A stretch of DNA of 28,583 nt, from positions 1 through 28,583 of IMG/VR virus record IMGVR_UViG_3300020162_003168, one strand, 5' to 3'. Below, one piece after another: positions 15,238-24,183 of the stretch. A program made the position numbers and the translations under genes. The notes below the pieces were generated by a model. The model did no database searches. It saw only the letters and a list, made by a program, of their open reading frames with translations, and was not told the origin of the DNA. Numbering within the stretch: the stretch's first letter is position 1; every line of letters starts with the position of its first letter. This DNA comes from a virus.

Positions 15238-16584
15238 TTAATAGCATCCATCAGGACAATTATTTAAAGTACCATAAATTGGAGTTAATCCAGTTAAATC
15301 AGTTGTTTGACCTATTACAAAATAGCAATAATCTCCAGCAGACCAAACTTGATCAGCTCCACCTAAAGTTCCACCACCCGCCCAATACCATCCAGTACTA
15401 GCGTCAATACATCTTTGTAATAATGTATAAGGTATAGGAGTTGCTGTTGGTGTTGGAGTTACTGTTGGTGTAGGAGTAGGTGTATGAGTTGGTGTTGGTG
15501 TTGGAGTAACTGTTACTGTTGGGGTTGGAGTAGGAGTAAATGTTGGAGCACCAGTTGGAGTAACGGTTGGTGTTGGGGTAACTGTTGGTACACCTGTTGT
15601 TGTTGGAGTTGGTGTTGGGGTAATTGTTGGTGTAGGAGTTGGAGTAGGTGTAGATGCTATTTCGGTTATTATAGCATTAAACCCACAATTACATCTTATA
15701 ATTATTTCTAATGTTCCTGAATTACTTTTAAGTGTTTTATTTTCAGTCCCACAAGAAGAATCAACTACTATAGCATCAAATGTAAAATAAATAGTATAAA
15801 CTCCAGGATCAGTACCATTAAATGTTAAAACTCCAGCATTATTTACAGTACATAAACTAGCATAAGGACCACTAAGTTGATAAGATGAAACATCTATAGT
15901 TCCTCCCCTTCCATCACTAGAAGCTGTTAAATCTACTGTTTTAGATGGATTAGTATCTAAGAATGAAGTTTGAATAAATTGAGCTAATGGAGGTAAAGGC
16001 CACATTAACTGATAATCTTGATTGGTGATTATAGCTAAACCTTGAGAATAAAAAATATTACCTACGTGGTCATTATTATTTTTATAATCTATTAAGTTAC
16101 CTATACCATCATCTTTAATATAATAAACTGATGATGATAATTCAAAAGCATATGGTAAAATTTGTTCACCATATAAACCTTGATTAATAGATAATACACG
16201 AATACCTTGCATGGTACCCGTAGGGAAAGTTTTAATTAAATTTGGATTTTCATTATAATTAAAATAAGAACCTGTAGCTCTTATTTGAGAAGCACCCTCA
16301 TAATATAAAGAAGATAATAATGAACTAGTGTTAAGAAATTCAACACTAGAAGAATATTGTTGATAGTATAAGTGATTTATTTGAGAGTAGACTAATCTCT
16401 CATATTGTCCTTCAGTAATTGGATCTGTTTTAGATAAAAAGGAACCAGTTACGTTGGTTCCTTTATATATTACTATATTAGGATCGTTTTTAGGATAGGG
16501 GCAATATTCAAAAACCCAATTTTTATTGGCTACATACGGAACGGATATTACATCCGATCTTTTTAATCTTTTAAATGAAGCCAT
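15238..16584 (-). CDS. Tail-fibre-like protein with short Thr-Pro stalk and Cys module
   Basis: 448 residues. About 1-200 are a conserved-looking structural head ([59 protein letters not shown]), with the pattern of T4-like phage fibre or baseplate-attached proteins. About 215-305 resemble an Ig/cadherin-like beta domain ([20 protein letters not shown]). Residues about 310-384 are a Thr-Pro stalk with TGVPTV and [14 protein letters not shown] landmarks. The last ~64 residues are one Cys-containing module ([17 protein letters not shown] to NNCPDGCY). As the first of the three stalk genes, with a head that looks phage-structural, it may be the part that attaches the stalk proteins to the tail; this is inference. 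Confidence 0.82.
   Translation of the reverse strand: MASFKRLKRSDVISVPYVANKNWVFEYCPYPKNDPNIVIYKGTNVTGSFLSKTDPITEGQYERLVYSQINHLYYQQYSSSVEFLNTSSLLSSLYYEGASQIRATGSYFNYNENPNLIKTFPTGTMQGIRVLSINQGLYGEQILPYAFELSSSVYYIKDDGIGNLIDYKNNNDHVGNIFYSQGLAIITNQDYQLMWPLPPLAQFIQTSFLDTNPSKTVDLTASSDGRGGTIDVSSYQLSGPYASLCTVNNAGVLTFNGTDPGVYTIYFTFDAIVVDSSCGTENKTLKSNSGTLEIIIRCNCGFNAIITEIASTPTPTPTPTITPTPTPTTTGVPTVTPTPTVTPTGAPTFTPTPTPTVTVTPTPTPTHTPTPTPTVTPTPTATPIPYTLLQRCIDASTGWYWAGGGTLGGADQVWSAGDYCYFVIGQTTDLTGLTPIYGTLNNCPDGCY
15433..15657 (-). repeat. Thr-Pro stalk tract of the 448-residue protein
   Basis: About 75 residues of Thr-Pro repeat, richer in plain TP dipeptides than the two longer tracts. It contains TGVPTV and [14 protein letters not shown] landmarks also seen in the 827-residue protein. 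Confidence 0.92.
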
Positions 16585-16594
16585 TTAAGTATTT

Positions 16595-17566
16595 TTAATA
16601 GTCTAATTTAATTCTAATCAAAGATTCTTTAGTAAAATCTTTAACTAACGGGCGAGATAATTTAGCTACAGCTAATAATTCATTATTATCATTATACATA
16701 CCCACAGTTGTAACATAAGTTTGTGGATTATTAATTAAAGTATCATATAATAAACTACCACTGTTATTAATAATAGATGGGTTAGTAGTGTAATTAAAAT
16801 CGCTATTTTTAACTCTAGTAAAGAAATAACGGGAAGACACGGTTTCTTCAGATTGAAGTGTAAATGATGAAGCTCCACTTCCTGATATTGAATTGTAAAG
16901 AGCTGTACTTCCGGTTGCTAAATTAATACCACCTTCTGATGAGGTCTGAGCTAGTGCTGATGAGTTTAATAGAATTACTCCTAAATCAGGAAATAATAAA
17001 CCATAACTACCACTTGCTCCGGCTCTTGAAGACGTTACAGCTCCAGCACTACCAGAAACTAAAGTATAGTAACGGTTAGATCCTATATAATTAGTTATTG
17101 AACCACTTGCTATACTATCATCAGTTAAAACTAATGTAGTTAAACCAGCACCTGAACCTGATAATCTTAATGTTAATGAACCTGGTTTAATTGATTCTTT
17201 GTAACGTGAACGAGAAATATTAATTACTGTAAAGTTAGGAGATGTTTGAGTTCCAAATACAAATGAAGCATTTTCATCATTGTAAATTAAACTTCTATAT
17301 TGTCCGTAAACAATACGAGTTGGAGTATTACTTGCTACACTAGTATTAAGTGGAGCAGAACCTGAACCACTTACATGTCCGTATTGAACGGCAAATTGTA
17401 ATGATGAAGTAGCTTGGGTATTATAAACATTTAGGTAGTATGAACTAGTAGAAGTACTAGAAGTAAAAAATGTTGTTAAACTAGCGGTGTCGTTAGTCCA
17501 CATTCCTCTTACTACTGTTTCCGAACTTATTACTGAATCATCAGTGGCGTATCTTACGAATGACAT
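16595..17566 (-). CDS. Conserved phage structural protein with C-terminal YVTTVGMYNDNNEL module
   Basis: 323 residues, rich in Ser, Thr, Gly and Tyr and without long helices. The N-terminus includes MSFVRYATDDSVISSETVVRG, a patterned start seen in structural genes of T4-like aquatic phages. The middle has strands separated by GSGSG-type turns (RLSGSGAG; SRYKESIKPGSLTLRL). The last ~95 residues form the module shared with the 104-residue protein at 7816-8130 (YVTTVGMYNDNNELLAVAK, then a final charged strand). The stop of the preceding gene is 1 nt from its ATG, so translation is coupled. A tail or fibre connector role is inferred from position and from the family. No enzymatic motif is seen. 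Confidence 0.8.
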   Translation of the reverse strand: MSFVRYATDDSVISSETVVRGMWTNDTASLTTFFTSSTSTSSYYLNVYNTQATSSLQFAVQYGHVSGSGSAPLNTSVASNTPTRIVYGQYRSLIYNDENASFVFGTQTSPNFTVINISRSRYKESIKPGSLTLRLSGSGAGLTTLVLTDDSIASGSITNYIGSNRYYTLVSGSAGAVTSSRAGASGSYGLLFPDLGVILLNSSALAQTSSEGGINLATGSTALYNSISGSGASSFTLQSEETVSSRYFFTRVKNSDFNYTTNPSIINNSGSLLYDTLINNPQTYVTTVGMYNDNNELLAVAKLSRPLVKDFTKESLIRIKLDY

Positions 17567-17567
17567 A

Positions 17568-18230
17568 TTATGCGTTATTTACTTTAATTATGTTTACCGG
17601 AATAGTAATTCTAGCACCTGAATCTCTACCAATTACTGTTAAAGTTGTTGATAATGAAGTAGCTGAAGTACCAAATAATGTATTAATTGTTGTACCAGTT
17701 AAGGTAAATGAAGTACCTAGAACAGATTTACTTAATACAGCTCCAGTAGTTGCATTTGCATCTGTAGGAGTAGTTGTATTATTAATTCCAGTACCATTGA
17801 ATGAAGATAATAATCTAATATCGGCAATAGTAGCTGTATAACCATTAGCTTCAAATGTTGAAGTAGCTCCTAAATAATTTAATGTTTGAGGAGTAATAGT
17901 TAAAGTAGCACCTTGACGTAATGAGATTATATTGTAACCTAAAGAAATAACAGGTAATTTTGAAGTACCACGAGGTAAAGTCACTAACTTATATCTCATA
18001 ATTTGAGTTTCATCAGGGAAAGCTTCAATTATAGGCATAGCTTCAATAGCTTCACCATAAAAAGCAGATCCAGATGGATGAGTTGGATTATATAAAGTAT
18101 AATCAATTTCATCATCAGCTAATGAAAATTGGGTAATTTGAAAAGAACCGTCATTTCGTGCTAATAATTCACGACCTTTAGTGGTTAATACAGCATCTAC
18201 GGTTACTGTTGTATTATTTAAAATTGCCAT
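17568..18230 (-). CDS. Conserved phage structural protein (K-GRELLA / DDEIDY type)
   Basis: 220 residues. The N-terminal half is well patterned: TTKGRELLARND, FSLADDEIDYTLYNP, SAFYGEAIEAMPIIEAFPDE and MRYKLVTLPRGT. I recognise this combination from structural genes beside the baseplate and fibre genes of T4-like marine phages, where the function is not established. The C-terminal ~110 residues are Thr/Ser-rich beta sequence (TLTITPQTLNYLG; TLTVIGRDSGARITIPVNII) that looks like an Ig-like domain. The gene follows the largest intergenic gap of the window (49 nt), so it may open the fibre transcription unit. It is tightly coupled to the 323-residue gene. Confidence 0.8.
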   Translation of the reverse strand: MAILNNTTVTVDAVLTTKGRELLARNDGSFQITQFSLADDEIDYTLYNPTHPSGSAFYGEAIEAMPIIEAFPDETQIMRYKLVTLPRGTSKLPVISLGYNIISLRQGATLTITPQTLNYLGATSTFEANGYTATIADIRLLSSFNGTGINNTTTPTDANATTGAVLSKSVLGTSFTLTGTTINTLFGTSATSLSTTLTVIGRDSGARITIPVNIIKVNNA

Positions 18231-18279
18231 AATTCTTTGTTATTTTCGTATAAATATATATATTTTATAAATTTTTTAA
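18231..18279 (-). promoter_or_regulatory. Largest intergenic gap; A/T-only candidate promoter
   Basis: A 49-nt almost purely A/T gap between the gpI-like gene and the 220-residue structural gene. It holds TATTTATA (18249-18256, coding strand) and ATTTATAAAAT. A perfect A/T palindrome TTTTTAATTAAAAA at 18273-18286 covers the stop codon of the upstream gene. No G/C-stem terminator is present. A promoter for the fibre genes would fit here; there is no direct proof. Confidence 0.35.
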
Positions 18280-21200
18280 TTAAAAACTACCTAAATCTGG
18301 AGTATTAAAATCAACTAATTTTTGTTTTACTTCTTTAGTTATACTATCTATATTAGCTAATACATCAGGATGTAAATTATTTGGTATAATAAATCCTAAA
18401 GATGTAGGTTGATCTACAGTTTTATTAAATTGTAATACTACATTAGTTTCATCATTTATTTTACTTAATAGTAGAAATTTAGTTACATCACCATCAACAT
18501 ATACAGATTTCTTTAAATAACTAGGTAATTCATTAGATAAATCTAAATTTAATTTTCCGCTACCATCGAAATAAACATTTGATATTGATGATTCAAAATA
18601 ACCATTAGGATAATATACTGCTACATAATCTCCAACTTTTGGAGAAAATGTATTTTCAACATTACCATATGTCTTATATAAAGTATTAGTAGAGGCGACA
18701 GGAGAAGAAACAGTAGGTAAAAATAAATAATCTCTAAAATAACTTAATGAACTATTTAACACTAAACTATTTAAATAAGAACCAGATATAAATGGTTTAG
18801 TACCTGAGCTGTCATTAGCTAAAGGATTATTTCCTAATTGGTCTTGTTGTAGTTGATTATATAATGTACCTACATTACTATTAGCATTATAACCTAGTAC
18901 AGAAGCTGTAAAGTTAGTAGTATTAAAACCTCCACTACCTGTTATAAATTCAAATCCAATTTTATCATTTATTGTAAATTGAGTATAATCCGTACTTACA
19001 TTAAAATATAAAGTATTTGATAATTCAGATTTTATATCTTCATATAATTTTTGTTGATCATTATTTAATTTACATACTTGTTCTGATGGATTACTATTAT
19101 CACATCCTGGAACAAGTACTGCAGAATCATAAGCAGCTGATGTTACATAAAATTGAGTATTAAGAATAAAATTACATGGATTGTTCTGATCATATTCTGT
19201 TAATTGAGGAGTAGCAACAATTTGTCTAAGAACAGTTCCTGAGGTTAATGTTTCTAAAAGAGCTCCGTTTCCGTCATATACTTTTACATCTTGAGGTAAA
19301 GTATAATATGCATCAGAAGGTGTTTTTTTTATGAATATATAAGAAGTGTTTCGTCTTGTAGAAAATCCAGAAACAGCAGCTTTTGTTTCAGATTTTAAAA
19401 GAGTAGAAGGAGTTCCTACTTTTGTAATATTAAAAGTAAATGAACCAGAAAGATTAATTGTTGGGAATGTTACTTCTACTGCAAAATTAGCTGTAAATCT
19501 TTGGTTACCTGTTTCTTGAATACTATAAGTTGAGAATGTATTAGGATTACCACCATTAGTTGAATAAAATACATTACCATCAGCATATATAGGATCAGCA
19601 TTATCAAGATTTTTTCTAAATAAATTATAAATTTTTCCGTCACTAATAGGATATTTATTACTACTGCTTCCACTTATAAACCCACCTGAAGTAGTTATTT
19701 TGAATAATTTAGATAATGTATTTCCTACATAATCAAAATATAATTCATTATCTGCTTGAGCTAGATATAATATTGGAGCATAAGAATAACCACTATCATA
19801 AATAGCTTTATTACCATCAACTGCTTTTTGGTCACCGTATTTTTGACTATCAAATTGACCAACAACTAAATTATTTCCTGCTTTAAAAATATTTTGAACT
19901 TCTTCCCAATGTTTATTTTTCTTATTCAATTCAGTCAAACTACCACTTTCATCTATAAGATATTTTAAAAATACATTGTTTCTTTTTGGATAGTTGAAAA
20001 ATAAATTTTCTTGAATTTGAGTAAATAAACCTATTTTTCTTGTATGGTGATCAATAACAGCTGTTTTACCATAAGAATTATCACCTATATATCCTAAAGA
20101 TGCTGATGAATAATCATTATATTTTAAACTAGATATTCTAGTTCCATCATAGCGGGAATTTTGATGACCTTTTAATGATAAATAACTATCTTGTAATTCA
20201 GTATTTGAATTTATTTCACTACCGCTTGAAAATATTTTACCATTAATATTAGTATATATAGTTTCAACTTTTTTTCTTGGTACTGAAACTACACTTGATG
20301 ATACATTATTTAAAGTAACATTAAAATCACTATGTAGATAATTATTATATGCAGTTGTATCTGTTTCTAAAGATGTAGTAGGAAATAAGTATGGATTAGG
20401 ATTTGAATTTTCAAAATAATCATATACATCTATATAAGAACCTGATATTTCACCTGTATAGAATGATGATTTATCACCTTGTAATTTAGAAAAATTATAA
20501 GTATTATCTTGTTTTATAGTAGGACCAGCATACTTAGCATCACGTGTTTCTTGATTAGTAACATCAGGTTGATATACAGGTACTTTATTTCTTTCTAGTA
20601 CTGGGGATTTGATTGTTATACCTGTTAAAGCATTTGTTCTTGCAGGAACAAAATCTTTTAACATTTTAAATAAACTATTATCAAAATATTTTACTAATTC
20701 AACAAATCCTTTATAATCTAAACGTTGTTCACTTCCTGAAACCGCGGCACTAGAAGAGATAAAGTGTAAATTTTGTTCAATTAAAGCATCATATGATGAT
20801 GATTCCATTAATCTAGGATCACCAATATATTGATCTATATTAAATGATGCAGTACCTAAAGCATTAGCAGCTATATTATGAGTAGCAATAGATGAAGATA
20901 CTCTAACATTTAGTTCGTTTTGAGGACTAAAGGATAAATCTACAAAGTGTAAATCTGTAGAAGTATAATCAGTAGAAGCAGTAGGTTCAAGTTGTAATGA
21001 TACAAATGGAGATAAAACACTACCTGTAATAGTATTGTTTTTAACTGTTATTTTATCATTATCAAATCCTTTTATTTCGTTTATTTTAGTTGAACCACCA
21101 AATTCTTTTGGTTGTAAAATACTACTTGTAATACCAAATGAAGTAATTAAATTTTGTAATCCAACAGATGTACCTTTACCTTTATTTAATAAAATTAAGT

Positions 21201-22773
21201 TATGATAAATTCTTTTATAACTTTCAGCTAATAAATCTTTTTTAGGTATGTTATTTAAGTAACTACTTGTAAAATCAAATGTAGGAAGAGCATCAACAAA
21301 TACTGAACTGCCACTATTTAATCCACCAATATAATTGTCAAAATCATCATCTCCTTTACTATTGTAAAGACTTACACCTAATGATTTTAAAGCATCGTAT
21401 ACTAAATCTTTAGATACTCCTTTTTCTAAATTATTGTCAGCGTTGTATAATTCATTGATTGAATTAATATAAATCCATATATTATCAAAATAATGACCAA
21501 TCATATCTACAAATGTATAATATGGTTGATAACTACTAGGATCATTCTTTACATAACCCGGAATTACATTATATAATCTATCTTGGTTTTCTGCGTCATA
21601 ATCGTTAGAAGATGTTAAAACAGAAGCAAACCAGTTTTTAGCTATTAAAGAACCAGTAGATAATAAAATATATGGTTTACTATTATTTAATTTAGGCCAA
21701 GCATATGAAGATGATTCAAAATACAAATAATTTTCATATCCATCAAAATTTTTAGTAATATTATCAATTTTTAATTTAATTGATGCTGTTTCACTATTTT
21801 TTAATGCACTTGTAGAACCTGTAAGAAGATTAATAGTATTATTATGATCTTCAATTTGTTTAGCTTTATCATAAAATAATTCTAAACGTTTTTCAGCTGA
21901 ACTAAAGTTAATGAAGTTACTAAAATCTGTATAATCAATATTTAAATCATATGAAGCATCGTTCATATAATTTAAAACTCGATAGTATGAAGATCCTGTT
22001 AATGATGAAACTAAGCTACTATAATTTTGATACCCTGTGGGTACATCTTGTTTAATATCAATATCGATATCGAAATTAGGACCCTTTAATTGAGGTAAAG
22101 GATCTGGAATTATGATACTATTTAAATCAATATTAAAAGTATAAGGATAAATAATTTCTTCAGCTAACCATAAAGTATCTTTTACTATTATACCATTATT
22201 TAATGGTTCATATAATTTCAATAATACCGAATTATCATCAATAGCCACATTAACAACTACTTGTTGTACATCTGGGTTGAAATTAATTAAATAATATTTT
22301 TGGTATGGAGAAGAATTTAAATCATTTATTAACTGTTGAGCTTGAGATAAAAAAGCATCTGTAGGTATATCAACAGAATTAATTCTTATTTCAGTTCTAT
22401 CAGAAGATATTTCACTTATGAATATATCATCTTGATTTTGTGAAAATTTTCTTCTAAAGAAATTATATTGAGTAAAGAAAATACCATTATTATAGCCAAA
22501 ATCCTGAATGTCTTTTACAGGATCTATTTCTATAACAGGTAGTGTAGAATTTGGATTTAAAAAAGAATTTGAAGGTAATTTAAAATTTCTATAGTTGTAA
22601 TCAGCATCAAGTATATTGTTGTTATTATCATATAAGAATAACTCTATATAATCTCCTTCAACCCCAAAATTTTCACTTAAATTTCCAGGGGTTAATAAAT
22701 TAGTATCTTCGGAATTAAATCGAGATACTTGTTGAGTATTTTCTACATTACCTATAATCTTAATCTCAGCCAT
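18280..22773 (-). CDS. Large baseplate protein with tail-protein-I (P2 gpI / T4 gp7-like) signature
   Basis: 1497 residues. After an N-terminal beta-rich part (MAEIKIIGNVENTQQVSRFN), residues about 400-560 carry the tail-protein-I pattern: FDNIWIYINSINELYN, DLVYDALKSLGVSLYN and then YHNLILLNKGKGTSVGLQNL followed by an FGI turn. The K-G-T after an aromatic-rich helix is the hallmark. In P2 the order gpW-gpJ-gpI equals T4 gp25-gp6-gp7, and this gene lies downstream of gp25- and gp6-like genes, so a baseplate wedge role is well supported. The remaining ~900 residues are Ser/Tyr/Asn-rich beta sequence, for example LKGHQNSRYDGTRISSLKYN, and may form wedge arms or fibre attachment. It is much longer than gp7 of T4. 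Its start overlaps the upstream stop by 1 nt. Confidence 0.8.
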   Translation of the reverse strand: MAEIKIIGNVENTQQVSRFNSEDTNLLTPGNLSENFGVEGDYIELFLYDNNNNILDADYNYRNFKLPSNSFLNPNSTLPVIEIDPVKDIQDFGYNNGIFFTQYNFFRRKFSQNQDDIFISEISSDRTEIRINSVDIPTDAFLSQAQQLINDLNSSPYQKYYLINFNPDVQQVVVNVAIDDNSVLLKLYEPLNNGIIVKDTLWLAEEIIYPYTFNIDLNSIIIPDPLPQLKGPNFDIDIDIKQDVPTGYQNYSSLVSSLTGSSYYRVLNYMNDASYDLNIDYTDFSNFINFSSAEKRLELFYDKAKQIEDHNNTINLLTGSTSALKNSETASIKLKIDNITKNFDGYENYLYFESSSYAWPKLNNSKPYILLSTGSLIAKNWFASVLTSSNDYDAENQDRLYNVIPGYVKNDPSSYQPYYTFVDMIGHYFDNIWIYINSINELYNADNNLEKGVSKDLVYDALKSLGVSLYNSKGDDDFDNYIGGLNSGSSVFVDALPTFDFTSSYLNNIPKKDLLAESYKRIYHNLILLNKGKGTSVGLQNLITSFGITSSILQPKEFGGSTKINEIKGFDNDKITVKNNTITGSVLSPFVSLQLEPTASTDYTSTDLHFVDLSFSPQNELNVRVSSSIATHNIAANALGTASFNIDQYIGDPRLMESSSYDALIEQNLHFISSSAAVSGSEQRLDYKGFVELVKYFDNSLFKMLKDFVPARTNALTGITIKSPVLERNKVPVYQPDVTNQETRDAKYAGPTIKQDNTYNFSKLQGDKSSFYTGEISGSYIDVYDYFENSNPNPYLFPTTSLETDTTAYNNYLHSDFNVTLNNVSSSVVSVPRKKVETIYTNINGKIFSSGSEINSNTELQDSYLSLKGHQNSRYDGTRISSLKYNDYSSASLGYIGDNSYGKTAVIDHHTRKIGLFTQIQENLFFNYPKRNNVFLKYLIDESGSLTELNKKNKHWEEVQNIFKAGNNLVVGQFDSQKYGDQKAVDGNKAIYDSGYSYAPILYLAQADNELYFDYVGNTLSKLFKITTSGGFISGSSSNKYPISDGKIYNLFRKNLDNADPIYADGNVFYSTNGGNPNTFSTYSIQETGNQRFTANFAVEVTFPTINLSGSFTFNITKVGTPSTLLKSETKAAVSGFSTRRNTSYIFIKKTPSDAYYTLPQDVKVYDGNGALLETLTSGTVLRQIVATPQLTEYDQNNPCNFILNTQFYVTSAAYDSAVLVPGCDNSNPSEQVCKLNNDQQKLYEDIKSELSNTLYFNVSTDYTQFTINDKIGFEFITGSGGFNTTNFTASVLGYNANSNVGTLYNQLQQDQLGNNPLANDSSGTKPFISGSYLNSLVLNSSLSYFRDYLFLPTVSSPVASTNTLYKTYGNVENTFSPKVGDYVAVYYPNGYFESSISNVYFDGSGKLNLDLSNELPSYLKKSVYVDGDVTKFLLLSKINDETNVVLQFNKTVDQPTSLGFIIPNNLHPDVLANIDSITKEVKQKLVDFNTPDLGSF

Positions 22774-23105
22774 TATTTTTTATTTAAATCTAATAATGTT
22801 TTATTAGCATCTAATAATTCTTGTCTTAAAGAAGTTATTTCATTTAACAATGCTTGAATATCTATATCTTCACTTATATTCACTCCTAAGTATTCAGCCG
22901 TTTTATTTAATATAAATCTATGAGAATTTAAATCTCCTTCTTTAGGGATTTCAAAAAATAAATTATCATAAAGTTCAAAAAAATCAGATAATGTAAAAGT
23001 AGTTTCAGTTGCAGGTTTTACTAATTGTTTAAAACTTTTATCTACTACTTTTTCAAAATCACCTTTCGAAAAAATTTGTTTATCTAATCTTATTACTTCA
23101 GACAT
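22773..23105 (-). CDS. Small baseplate-block protein with C-terminal coiled coil
   Basis: 110 residues, not recognised. The N-terminal part reads MSEVIRLDKQIFSKGDFEKV, followed by an acidic aromatic segment (FTLSDFFELYDNLFFEIP). The last ~35 residues are a heptad-like helix with Leu/Ile spacing (IDIQALLNEITSLRQELLDA), suggesting oligomerisation or binding to a partner coil. It is translationally coupled on both sides by 1-nt stop/start overlaps (TAATG type) between the DNRLRE-like gene and the large gpI-like gene. This suggests it is made in step with them and could be a chaperone or small connector of the baseplate wedge. Confidence 0.72.
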   Translation of the reverse strand: MSEVIRLDKQIFSKGDFEKVVDKSFKQLVKPATETTFTLSDFFELYDNLFFEIPKEGDLNSHRFILNKTAEYLGVNISEDIDIQALLNEITSLRQELLDANKTLLDLNKK

Positions 23106-24181
23106 TATTGTATAACTTTAAAGTAGTTGTTATCTTCAGTTACTATTGTATTTCCTCCTATAGTAGTTTTTACTAATACTTGATAATATCTTTCAGGTTG
23201 TAAACCATTCATATAAATGTCAAAATAGTTACCTGATGAATCACAAGATAATTTTGTGTATGTAGTATCAAAATCAATTACAAACTCATCAGTTTTAATA
23301 TCTTTTACAGCATAATATGATGATGTAGGTAATACTTTATTATTGGTATATACCGAAGACGTTTGGAAACTCCTAGCAGGATATTGATCTCTTACATTTA
23401 CTCTAAAACGATTTATAGAATCGACTTGAAATTCTCCTTTATTATTAGATAATGTAATTGTTGGATTTGTAGAAGTGATTGTAGATAATGAACCTGTACT
23501 ATATGAAAAATCATTCCATCTAAATTCTAAGCATGGAGGGTAAATAGTATGAGTATCTACGGAAAAATATTTAGTTTCAAATGGCGACCCAGTAGTAAAT
23601 TCTAAAGAACCAGAATGTTTAATTAAAAATCCGTACTGATAATAACTTGAACTAATAGCATTAGTTATATCTAATTCTATATCCTTACCCGTAGTATATG
23701 TAAATGATTGAGTAGCTGTAAAATTACTTGCAGTATACCAAGTACCCCCACCAGCATTACCTGAAAGATAAGAACTTGTAGTACCTGCTATAGATGAAGT
23801 AAATATACTTCCACTCATAGTATTACTATATTTCCAACTAACTCCATTAGTAGTATTAGGAATATTAGCTGCTCTACCAGTACCCATATTCCAAGGAGTA
23901 GCTACCGGATGACATTGTATAGTATAATCTAAAGGAATTTCAGTAGCATAAGCTTGAAATAATTTTAAATAAGCTTTATATCCCGCAGAACCAATCTTAT
24001 TAGTTAATATATCTTGGATTTCAGAATTAGTAAATGATAATAAAATACGAGATACATCTCCATCATTATCAATAGATTTATAGATACTTAAGTCTAATAT
24101 TTCATCTAATCCTGCGTTTTTACCAGGATAATATGAATATATTGCAGCATCTTTATCAGGAAATATTTTGTATATGGCCAT
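23105..24181 (-). CDS. DNRLRE-like structural protein of the baseplate region
   Basis: 358 residues. Residues about 1-190 look like a DNRLRE-type beta-sandwich: DKDAAIYSYYPGKNAGLDEI near the start, VSRILLSFTNSEIQDIL at about 44-60, then a late strand set around WNDFSYSTGS. DNRLRE domains occur in cell-surface and tail proteins and are thought to serve structural or carbohydrate contacts. Residues about 230-358 contain a second beta domain (RFRVNVRDQYPARSFQTSSV; LQPERYYQVLVKTTI) with fibronectin-like strand spacing. The gene sits between gp6-like and gpI-like genes, where phages often place wedge-associated or fibre-anchoring proteins. The domain call is from pattern only. Stop and start overlap or nearly touch those of both neighbours. 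Confidence 0.68.
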   Translation of the reverse strand: MAIYKIFPDKDAAIYSYYPGKNAGLDEILDLSIYKSIDNDGDVSRILLSFTNSEIQDILTNKIGSAGYKAYLKLFQAYATEIPLDYTIQCHPVATPWNMGTGRAANIPNTTNGVSWKYSNTMSGSIFTSSIAGTTSSYLSGNAGGGTWYTASNFTATQSFTYTTGKDIELDITNAISSSYYQYGFLIKHSGSLEFTTGSPFETKYFSVDTHTIYPPCLEFRWNDFSYSTGSLSTITSTNPTITLSNNKGEFQVDSINRFRVNVRDQYPARSFQTSSVYTNNKVLPTSSYYAVKDIKTDEFVIDFDTTYTKLSCDSSGNYFDIYMNGLQPERYYQVLVKTTIGGNTIVTEDNNYFKVIQ

Positions 24182-24183
24182 TT

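Noticed and set aside
8145-16584. Diversity-generating retroelement target for the Cys modules
   Set aside because: No reverse transcriptase gene and no template-repeat copy of a module end with A-specific changes are visible in the window.
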